From positions 1 through 5,204 of the forward strand of contig JAWWBX010000316.1 of NCBI GenBank assembly GCA_033720735.1: a stretch of DNA of 5,204 bases, read 5' to 3'. Positions 1 through 5,204 of the stretch are shown here, piece after piece (position 1 is the first letter of the stretch; each line of letters begins with the position of its first letter). Origin of the DNA: B8-G4 sp033720735. Lineage in GTDB: Bacteria; Bacteroidota; Bacteroidia; Chitinophagales; Saprospiraceae. Made by a program: the position numbers and the translations under genes. The notes below the pieces were generated by a model. It was given only the letters and a program-made list of their open reading frames with translations, was not told where the DNA came from and did no database searches.

Positions 1-668
1 CCCTGGTGGCGATCCTTTTTCTCACGCGGCTGATCCCTCACTATCGCTCGAAGCCACAAGCCCGGTATTTGCTCTGGTGGACGATCGGTGTTGCAACGTA
101 TGGCCTCGGTACTCTGGCCGAAAGTATCAATACGGTGTTTGGCTGGTCAGAACTGAACACGCGTCTCTGGTACATTGTCGGTGCGCTGCTCGGTGGCTGG
201 CCTTTGGCACAGGGTACGGTGTATCTGCTGATGAGGCGCAAAGTGGCAGATGTGCTCACGGTCATTTTCCTGGTGGTGATCGCCGTGGCGGCCACCTGCG
301 TGATGCTGACCCCGGTCGATGTCGGAGCGGATTTTGACGGGCGGCTGACCGGGCGTGTGTTTGTTTGGGAATGGGTGCGCTGGTTCTCTCCATTCATTAA
401 TCTGTACGCCTTCATCTTTCTGTTTGGTGGTGCGATCTACTCCGCCTTGCGCTATGCGAAATTGGGGCGCGACCACCCACGGTTCCTGGGCAACGTGTTC
501 ATCTCCATCGGCGCCTTGCTTCCGGGCATTGGCGGGTCTTTTACACGAGCCGGGTATGTGGAGGTCTTGTTTGTTACCGAGCTGATCGGGTTGCTTTGCA
601 TCTACTACGGGTATACGGTCATCCGCCGCGACCGGCAGGTCTCGGTCTATCCGGCCCAGGCGGTCTGA
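1..668 (+). CDS. Multi-pass membrane protein of unknown function, 3' part (5' end outside window)
   Basis: The reading frame is open from base 3 to the TGA at 666-668. A GTG at 6-8 could be read as a start, but it has no visible ribosome binding site and the codon before it is also open, so I treat the gene as cut by the window edge. The visible 221 or so residues contain six clear hydrophobic segments: around YLLWWTIGVATYGLGTL, LWYIVGALLGGWPLAQGTVYLL, VLTVIFLVVIAVAATCVML, FINLYAFIFLFGGAIYSAL, FISIGALLPGIGG and LFVTELIGLLCIYYGYTVI. A partial first segment (LVAILFLTRL) precedes them, which suggests a seven-helix inner-membrane protein. The short loops carry basic residues (HYRSK, MRRK, YAKLGRDH), and the C-terminus VIRRDRQ is probably cytoplasmic. 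No catalytic motif, kinase or transporter signature is visible. It could be a stand-alone 7TM sensor-like or structural membrane protein. I do not recognise the family. The next gene begins 92 bases downstream on the same strand. Confidence 0.75.
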   Translation, partial: LVAILFLTRLIPHYRSKPQARYLLWWTIGVATYGLGTLAESINTVFGWSELNTRLWYIVGALLGGWPLAQGTVYLLMRRKVADVLTVIFLVVIAVAATCVMLTPVDVGADFDGRLTGRVFVWEWVRWFSPFINLYAFIFLFGGAIYSALRYAKLGRDHPRFLGNVFISIGALLPGIGGSFTRAGYVEVLFVTELIGLLCIYYGYTVIRRDRQVSVYPAQAV

Positions 669-760
669 CCCGGTATTTTTAGCTCTGGAAGGGGCATTTT
701 TTCTTGCGGGTCCGTCCGTTCTTTGTGGCCCAATGATTATCAAGCAATAAATCGACAGCC
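669..760 (+). other. Intergenic gap before the lipoprotein-receptor pair, possible promoter region
   Basis: This 92-base gap is the only non-coding stretch of any size in the window, so a promoter for the lipoprotein and receptor genes would be expected here if they are not read through from the membrane-protein gene. It is richer in A+T than its surroundings, with a T-run at 697-702 and an A-rich stretch just before ATG 761. I see a TTTG at 722-725 that could be a Bacteroidota -33 element, but no matching TAnnTTTG about 20 bases later. There is no good sigma-70 pair, no Fur-box-like inverted repeat and no hairpin strong enough to call a terminator. Confidence 0.3.
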
Positions 761-1381
761 ATGACAAAACATGTCAAGTTCTTCAATCTGGCCGTGATCG
801 CCATTCTGTTCAGTGCGATCACCTTTACCGGATGTGATAAAGATGACCCGCCCACGACAGCCACGCTGTTTGGGACGATTACCATCGACAACGTTGAGCT
901 TTGGGAGACCTGGCAGGATAGCGGTGAGGTTCAGCTGACGCTTTTTCCTGAATTCAGTCTTGACCCGCCGGCGGGCTGGGGCCCGATACCTGATGGGTAC
1001 TTTGGTCCGGGCACACTGGGCGGAACGTTTGCGCTGGGAGCTCCCGTGAATGCGCAAAATCCTATCGTGCTCGAATACGCACCAGGGGTGACACAATGGG
1101 AGTTCGAAATCACCGTTGACCCCGGCACATATTCAGCGCTCGCGTTGGGATTCCGGCACGATTTTATCAACGACCCGAGCCTGCGGTCTGCCACCCTTGG
1201 TGTGCACTGGAACAATCCGAGCCAGGTAAGCCACGGGATTGTGATTCGTGTGCCCGGTCCGGGTGGGCAGGTGATCCCTGTCTACAACGAGCCCGCTCCA
1301 GCCACTTTCACAGTCAACGCAGGGGACAAACTGGACGTCAGCTTCCGGGCTGACTTCGGATTTGTTGAAGACTGGTATTGA
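761..1381 (+). CDS. Lipoprotein of unknown function, probably the surface partner of the downstream TonB-dependent receptor
   Basis: This 206-residue protein starts at ATG 761. Residues 1-24 form a type II signal peptide: a basic start (MTKHVK), a hydrophobic core (LAVIAILFSAI) and the lipobox FTG before Cys25, the only cysteine in the protein. The lipid cysteine is followed by DKDDPP; a short acidic run of this kind acts as a surface-export signal in Bacteroidota lipoproteins, so the protein is probably on the outer leaflet of the outer membrane. The mature part is rich in G, P, T, V and aromatic residues and looks like one all-beta domain, for example FGTITIDNVELWE (37-49), WEFEITVDPGTYSALALGF (113-131) and ATFTVNAGDKLDVSF (181-195). 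Three histidines lie close together (133, 149, 158). I do not recognise the family. It is not SusD-like, being too short and not helical. Its stop codon lies 8 bases before, or overlaps by 4 bases, the start of the receptor gene, so the two are surely one transcript. HmuY, a haem-binding lipoprotein encoded beside the receptor HmuR, is of similar size and arrangement, but I see no specific sequence match. Upstream of the ATG the DNA is A-rich (caataaatc) with no Shine-Dalgarno, as is usual in Bacteroidota. Confidence 0.85.
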   Translation: MTKHVKFFNLAVIAILFSAITFTGCDKDDPPTTATLFGTITIDNVELWETWQDSGEVQLTLFPEFSLDPPAGWGPIPDGYFGPGTLGGTFALGAPVNAQNPIVLEYAPGVTQWEFEITVDPGTYSALALGFRHDFINDPSLRSATLGVHWNNPSQVSHGIVIRVPGPGGQVIPVYNEPAPATFTVNAGDKLDVSFRADFGFVEDWY

Positions 1382-1389
1382 TCACGAGC

Positions 1390-3636
1390 ATGCTCCGCAT
1401 TGGCCTCGTTTGCACAGGCCTTTTGCTGAGCGTTTTGACGCTGAGCAGTCAGGTCGGCACGCTTACCGGTCAGGTGACCGACCGGGAGACAGATCAACCT
1501 GTTTCGTTTGCGCAGATCCTTCTGGATTCGGCACGCTTTGAAACGATGTCGGATGCCTACGGGAGGTTCCAGTTTACCGGGCTTCCTGCAGGTCCGCATC
1601 GGGTGCTGGTCTCCCGGATCGGGTACCGGGCAGTTGATACGCTGCAGGTCGTCTTAACTCCGGGCGACACGTTCCATCTCCAGGTTGCGTTGCAGCCTAT
1701 CTCCATTTTCTCGGGAGAAATCGTTGTGACTGCGGCACGCAAAACTCAATCGATCCATCTGGCGCCCGCAAGCGCGTCTGTCGTCACGCGGGACTTGCTG
1801 GCGCGGCGACCGGTCACCACCTTCGACCAGGCCCTGGACTACGTGCCCGGGGTAACGGTGAGCCGCAGCAGTGGCAGCAATGTGCAATCATTGTCGATTC
1901 GCGGAGCATCGGAAACCGCCGGTGGTGGCACTGGCAATCGCGTACTGCTGCTGATCGATGGTCGACCTTCACTGAGCCCGGAATCCGGCGGTGCCCTCTG
2001 GAACCTGGTGCCCCTCAACTCTCTGGAACGCATCGAAGTCGTAAAGGGGGCTTACTCGGCGTTGTTCGGATCTTCTGCGATGGGTGGCGTTGTGCATGCC
2101 ATCACCCGGCAGCCATCCGAAGAACCTGATACCCGGGTCGATCTGTCTTACGGGTTCTATGACCGGTCTCCTGCGTTTCAGGAATCCCTGCCAGACGGAC
2201 ATCGTCATTTCTACGGTCTCGGTTTGAGTCAAAGCAGGAAGCTCGGCAAATGGTCATACCTGATCGATCTCGCTCGCAAGTTCAACAGCGGTCACCGGGA
2301 AAAGTCTTCCTTCACGCTGAACAATGTGTTTGGCAAGGTGAACTACGACTTCACGCCCAATCGCCAGCTTTCTGTCACCGCCAATCTCAACACCCTGTTT
2401 AATGACACTCCCGCCACCTGGCTGAGTACACAAATGCCGCTGAGTGTCGCCGAGCACCGCAAGGATGATACACAGGACAAGAATGAACGCAGCGTCGACG
2501 TGCATTACCGGGCGATCACCCATAGTGAAGTACAATACGCGTCGCGATTTTACTACTATCACAACGGGTCCGTGTTCAACTTTAACGACGACCCGGCAAA
2601 CGACAGCACCAATGTCAACATCGGTAAGCAGTTTGTTGACCGTTCGACGATCCGCACGCGGCGTTGGGGTAATGTGTCGCAAGTCGATGCCGTACTGGGA
2701 GACCACTACGCCATTCTGGGCGTGGACGTTAAACTGGACCGGACTGTCGCCTTGCCGGATACTGTGCTGTACGGCCGGCATGACGCGTTTGAATTTGGCG
2801 CTTATGTCCAGGACGAGTGGTCGCCTTCAGACCGCCTGACCATCACCGGCGGGGTCCGGTTTGACTACTATGCCATTGACGATGCGTTTTCGGAGATCAA
2901 CTGGAGCCCCAAGATTGCTGCGGTCTACGCCTGGTCTCCCTCCATCTCTGTGCGCGGACTGTTGGCCCGGGCATTTCGGAACCCCTCTATCGCTGAACGC
3001 TTCATCAAATTTGAGCAGGGCGGTGGGTTGATCTTCGATCCGAATCCCGACCTGGTTTCTGAAAAGCTTCATTTTTCAGCCGAAACGGGGATCAACATCA
3101 AACAAGGCGATGCCCTGTCTTTCGACCTTGCGCTCTATCACAACCGCTACCGCGATCTGATCTCCTTTATCCAGGTCTCAGCGCCTTTGGAGCCTCTGGT
3201 CTTCCGTGTCATCAACCTTAAAAAGGCCGTCATGCAGGGTGTGGACCTTGAGCTCACCTACCGGCCGGTCTCCTGGTTGTCGGCACGCGCCACCTACAGC
3301 TTCCTGGATGCCCGGGATATCTCGGCCGGACGCTTCAATGACGAACTGGCGTACAAACCCCGGCACACGTATTCTCTCAGCACCGAGGCTACCGTCGGTC
3401 GTGCTTCTCTCGCTGTCACCGGCCGGGGGCGCAGCCGCATTGAAGAGGTCTTCATCTACCCGGACAGCAAGCCCGACGGGTACATCCTGTGGAATTTGCG
3501 CACAACATTTCAGATTGCCGACGACATTTCGGTCTACATATCAGCGAATAATGTGTTCAACACCCAGTACGAAGAGCTGGAGCGCTACCGCATGCCCGGG
3601 CGTAATTTCTCCACAGGCCTGCGGGCACGTCTCTGA
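1390..3636 (+). CDS. TonB-dependent outer-membrane receptor with N-terminal carboxypeptidase-regulatory-like domain
   Basis: From ATG 1390 the protein has 748 residues. A TTG at 1378-1380 in the same frame would add four residues and overlap the lipoprotein stop as TTGA. I prefer ATG because MLRIGLVCTGLLLSVLTLSS is already a complete signal peptide; neither start has a good ribosome binding site. Domains: a beta-sandwich carboxypeptidase-regulatory-like domain at about 23-103 (GTLTGQVTD ... DAYGRFQFTGLPAG ... VSRIGYRAV); a TonB-box-like EIVVTAAR at 110-117; a plug at about 127-243 with SLSIRG, RVLLLIDGRP and the hallmark ERIEVVKGAYSALFGSSAMG; then a barrel of about 500 residues. Barrel landmarks are the receptor-family motif RAFRNPSIAERF (527-538) followed by NPDLVSEK (552-559), and the final strand GRNFSTGLRARL. 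The family takes up siderophores, haem, cobalamin, metals or other ligands using energy from TonB/ExbBD. The length fits iron, haem or cobalamin-type receptors rather than SusC (about 1000 residues). The ligand cannot be told from sequence. The only cysteine is in the signal peptide. The gene looks intact, and its stop codon abuts that of the convergent peptidase gene. Confidence 0.96.
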   Translation: MLRIGLVCTGLLLSVLTLSSQVGTLTGQVTDRETDQPVSFAQILLDSARFETMSDAYGRFQFTGLPAGPHRVLVSRIGYRAVDTLQVVLTPGDTFHLQVALQPISIFSGEIVVTAARKTQSIHLAPASASVVTRDLLARRPVTTFDQALDYVPGVTVSRSSGSNVQSLSIRGASETAGGGTGNRVLLLIDGRPSLSPESGGALWNLVPLNSLERIEVVKGAYSALFGSSAMGGVVHAITRQPSEEPDTRVDLSYGFYDRSPAFQESLPDGHRHFYGLGLSQSRKLGKWSYLIDLARKFNSGHREKSSFTLNNVFGKVNYDFTPNRQLSVTANLNTLFNDTPATWLSTQMPLSVAEHRKDDTQDKNERSVDVHYRAITHSEVQYASRFYYYHNGSVFNFNDDPANDSTNVNIGKQFVDRSTIRTRRWGNVSQVDAVLGDHYAILGVDVKLDRTVALPDTVLYGRHDAFEFGAYVQDEWSPSDRLTITGGVRFDYYAIDDAFSEINWSPKIAAVYAWSPSISVRGLLARAFRNPSIAERFIKFEQGGGLIFDPNPDLVSEKLHFSAETGINIKQGDALSFDLALYHNRYRDLISFIQVSAPLEPLVFRVINLKKAVMQGVDLELTYRPVSWLSARATYSFLDARDISAGRFNDELAYKPRHTYSLSTEATVGRASLAVTGRGRSRIEEVFIYPDSKPDGYILWNLRTTFQIADDISVYISANNVFNTQYEELERYRMPGRNFSTGLRARL

Positions 3637-5007
3637 TCATTGACATCCGTTCGTTTTGATCTCAAGCTTGCACCCCTGCGGAGCATGGAACCCTGGTGAC
3701 AGGGTGGTCACATTCTCGGCATCATAAACGATATGCGTATCCCCGACGATCGTCGCAGTCGATGAAATGGTGTTGCTCGCTTCGTAATAGCGGTCGACAG
3801 TATGCGGGAAAAGAAAAATGTAGTTGACTGCGCAGTCGCCTGTCACCCAAAACTCCTGCTCATAGGACAACAGGCCGTAGGTTGTGGTGTAATAATCTGC
3901 TTCGAACGTCCACTTCCCGATTTCCGGATTGGCAGGGATGTTCCGTGTCCAGAGTGCCGCGGGGTTGGTGGAATGAAATGCACCAGCACGCTGATAGGTG
4001 AGGTCCAGTATCGTTGACACGTCACCATCCGGCTCTACGGCCCGCACCTGGGTGCTGTCGGTGTTCAAATCATGCCGGTAATGCACGGAAAAAACGATCT
4101 GTTCGCCAGCGTCGAAAACATCCTGTTCGAAGATCTGTGCCTGCTGAGGGCAGGGAGGGCTGGTCCATTGCTGCGTTGCAGTGATCAGCCTGTTGATCCC
4201 GGAATCATAGTACGGGAGCTGGTTGAGCCACCACGTATCATTGTTCAGGCTGTTGCACGGCCCCTGAAACGGATCGACGAGGTTGCCCAGGGGGTCGTAC
4301 ACTTCGAAGTGCAGGTGGGCTCCGGTCGAATTACCCGAGCTGCCAACAATACCGAGGTACTCACCTGCTGCGACGACATCACCTGAATCCTTGGGGGTGG
4401 TCGATCCATTCTTCATATGTCCGTACCACGTGACTGTGCCATCGGCATGCTCCACAAACACGGCATTCCATGGTATCCCGCTGCCCCAGGCACAACTCAT
4501 GTCAAAATTGCCATCCTGCTTCAATATGATCGTGCCTGCAGCGGCAGCGATGATCTCGACCTCATCATTGGCCATCTTGTTCCAACGGAACGGAACGATG
4601 CGCACATCGGTGCCATTGTGCCCGTTGTAGGTGCGGGTGCCGCAATTGTAATCAAGCGTACCTGACGTTGGATCCTGATCCAAATAGTTCGATATGGCAT
4701 AGTACCCGGGATCATCAAATCCCTGAGCCTGCTGAAGCGGCCAGATGAACATCGGAGGCTGGCGGCTTGCGGCCGGTTTTAGTTTTCCTGATTTGATCAG
4801 TGCCCGGCGGTTGATGGCGATCTGGCGCTTGATCTGCTGCCTTACCTCGTCAGGTATACACTTTGTGCTGGTCGTCTCGCCGGCATATTGATGTGTGCGT
4901 TCCGATGCTTCTTGTGATACCCCCTTGGTCACCTGCAGGCCGAGGCACAACACCACAGCAGCCGTCAGACGTACTACGATGTACAGCTTATTCATGATTG
5001 CCTGCAT
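3637..5007 (-). CDS. Secreted M23 family (lysostaphin/LytM-type) metallopeptidase with C-terminal beta extension
   Basis: The protein has 456 residues from ATG 5007, chosen because GAAGG lies 8 bases before it; a second ATG at 4995 (MNKLYIVV) lacks one. Residues 1 to about 31 are a signal peptide, followed by a basic linker with IKRQIAINRRALIKSGK (59-75). The M23 zinc-peptidase domain spans about 86-250 and has every expected residue: HNGTD (His130 and Asp134, zinc ligands), WYGHM (His197, catalytic), and HLH (His231 catalytic, His233 zinc ligand), with GIVGSSGNSTGAHLHFEV as the family hallmark. M23 enzymes cut peptide cross-links of peptidoglycan or glycine-rich peptides. Residues about 290-388 look like an Ig-like beta domain (DAGEQIVFSVHYRHDLN ... 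GKWTFEADYYT). Residues 411-455 carry VYDAENVTTLSPGFHAPQGC, similar to the short beta motif at the end of many Bacteroidota exoproteins. The mature protein has eight cysteines, an even number that fits disulphides outside the cytoplasm. No type IX sorting domain is visible. The gene overlaps the end of the upstream surface-protein gene by 20 bases, so the two are probably cotranscribed. Role in wall remodelling is inferred from the family. Confidence 0.95.
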   Translation of the reverse strand: MQAIMNKLYIVVRLTAAVVLCLGLQVTKGVSQEASERTHQYAGETTSTKCIPDEVRQQIKRQIAINRRALIKSGKLKPAASRQPPMFIWPLQQAQGFDDPGYYAISNYLDQDPTSGTLDYNCGTRTYNGHNGTDVRIVPFRWNKMANDEVEIIAAAAGTIILKQDGNFDMSCAWGSGIPWNAVFVEHADGTVTWYGHMKNGSTTPKDSGDVVAAGEYLGIVGSSGNSTGAHLHFEVYDPLGNLVDPFQGPCNSLNNDTWWLNQLPYYDSGINRLITATQQWTSPPCPQQAQIFEQDVFDAGEQIVFSVHYRHDLNTDSTQVRAVEPDGDVSTILDLTYQRAGAFHSTNPAALWTRNIPANPEIGKWTFEADYYTTTYGLLSYEQEFWVTGDCAVNYIFLFPHTVDRYYEASNTISSTATIVGDTHIVYDAENVTTLSPGFHAPQGCKLEIKTNGCQ

Positions 5008-5204
5008 TTTGCGCGCCTTCGAGTTTCAGTATGCGCTGTACGAGATGGGAATTCTCCGTCTGCAGTCTGTTGATCTGGCGGTCGGTTTCGATCAGATACA
5101 GTGTCAACTCTTCGATCTTTTCCAACAGGCGGCGTTGCATATCCCCCAATTCGAATCCTTCTTTCTCGACGATGTCCGCTGCCGGGATGCCTGGCAAATG
5201 TCCA
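4988..5204 (-). CDS. C-terminal end of a tail-fibre-like or surface protein with coiled-coil tail (5' part outside window)
   Basis: The frame is open from the right edge to the TAA at 4990-4988. A TTG at 5197 could be mistaken for a start, but the two codons before it (G, H) complete the motif GHLPGIPAADIVEKEGFELG, so the gene clearly continues outside the window. This motif, followed by LLEKIEELTLYLIE and a coiled coil, is what I know from the extreme C-terminus of many large Bacteroidota proteins annotated as tail fibre domain-containing or hypothetical surface proteins, where it follows a region related to the intramolecular chaperone (peptidase S74) domain. The last 50 or so residues have heptad spacing of L/I (LLEKIEELTLYLIETDRQ, INRLQTENSHLVQRILKLEG), suggesting a trimeric or dimeric coiled coil. 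The final residues NAGNHE overlap the start of the M23 peptidase gene. The chaperone domain itself is not in the window, so only the tail assignment is firm. Confidence 0.82.
   Translation of the reverse strand, partial: GHLPGIPAADIVEKEGFELGDMQRRLLEKIEELTLYLIETDRQINRLQTENSHLVQRILKLEGAQNAGNHE
5016..5020 (-). promoter_or_regulatory. Ribosome binding site of the M23 peptidase gene
   Basis: On the - strand GAAGG lies 8 bases before ATG 5007, a normal Shine-Dalgarno distance. It sits inside the last codons of the upstream surface-protein gene and is the reason for choosing ATG 5007 over ATG 4995. The match is short and could be chance, because the bases also encode Glu-Gly of the upstream protein. 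Confidence 0.4.

Noticed and set aside
664..704. Possible terminator after the membrane-protein gene (GGTC/GACC then T-rich DNA)
   Set aside because: The stem is only 4 bases with a one-base loop and the T-runs are not directly after a stable hairpin.
147..767. Open frame of 206 codons on the - strand opposite the membrane-protein gene
   Set aside because: It lies almost wholly antisense to a convincing hydrophobic protein, its product is low in hydrophobic order and rich in R, Q, H and P, and it has no recognisable motif; it is a shadow caused by codon bias.
1378..1380. TTG start giving a TTGA overlap with the lipoprotein stop
   Set aside because: Possible, but ATG at 1390 gives a complete signal peptide and is a better start codon; kept only as an alternative.
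1467..1480. Perfect 6-base inverted repeat CGGTCA-GG-TGACCG
   Set aside because: It lies inside the conserved GQVTD coding stretch of the receptor, 80 bases after the start; a single short palindrome in GC-rich coding DNA is expected by chance.
2254..2781. Open frame of 175 codons on the - strand inside the receptor gene
   Set aside because: Fully antisense to the barrel region of a clearly conserved receptor, with no motif and no plausible start signal.
2444..2839. Open frame of 131 codons in another + frame inside the receptor gene
   Set aside because: Very rich in T, R and S with no motif; out-of-frame reading of the receptor, which is intact through this region, so no frameshift is needed.
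4988..5197. A complete small 69-residue protein starting at TTG 5197
   Set aside because: The codons just upstream complete the GHLPGIP motif known from the C-termini of large proteins, so this is the end of a bigger gene and not a small one.
1..5204. CRISPR array, tRNA or rRNA gene, insertion sequence or attachment site
   Set aside because: No spaced direct repeats, no cloverleaf-like segment, no transposase and no flanking repeats were seen; nearly all bases are accounted for by the five genes.

Overview
The window is ordinary-looking chromosomal DNA of about 55% GC by eye. It probably comes from the Bacteroidota or the related Rhodothermota/Balneolota. The evidence is of four kinds: a TonB-dependent receptor with an N-terminal carboxypeptidase-regulatory-like domain; a lipoprotein whose lipid cysteine is followed by the acidic DKDD stretch seen in Bacteroidota surface-export signals; a secreted protein whose C-terminus has the 'L.PGF.A..G' beta motif common in Bacteroidota exoproteins; and a surface-protein tail with the GHLPGIP...LEKIEELTLY signature seen in Bacteroidota tail-fibre-like proteins. 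The relatively high GC fits Saprospiria/Lewinella-like or Rhodothermota-like lineages better than Bacteroides or Flavobacterium, but I cannot place it further. There are no rRNAs, tRNAs, insertion sequences, CRISPR arrays or phage genes.

Layout. The left part (1-3636) reads on the + strand: the 3' end of a multi-pass membrane protein (cut by the left edge), a 92-base gap, a 206-residue lipoprotein (761-1381), and a TonB-dependent receptor starting at or just before 1390 and ending at 3636. The right part (3637-5204) reads on the - strand: the last 71 codons of a coiled-coil-tailed surface protein (cut by the right edge), overlapping by 20 bases the start of a secreted M23 metallopeptidase (5007-3637). 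The two convergent units meet with no space: the receptor stop codon TGA (3634-3636) abuts the reverse-strand stop of the peptidase (3637-3639), forming TGATCA.

How the genes may work together. The lipoprotein and the receptor are translationally coupled or nearly so, and look like an outer-membrane uptake module in which a surface lipoprotein presents a ligand to a TonB-dependent channel. The lipoprotein is not SusD-like and the receptor (748 aa) is shorter than SusC proteins. The arrangement therefore resembles HmuY/HmuR-type or other metal, haem or cofactor uptake pairs more than a glycan-uptake locus; the ligand is unknown. The peptidase has all M23 active-site residues plus a long C-terminal beta extension. 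It is coupled to the surface-protein gene and may act in cell-wall remodelling or processing linked to that protein, though this is only suggested by position. The most promising unknowns are the lipoprotein and the extension of the peptidase.
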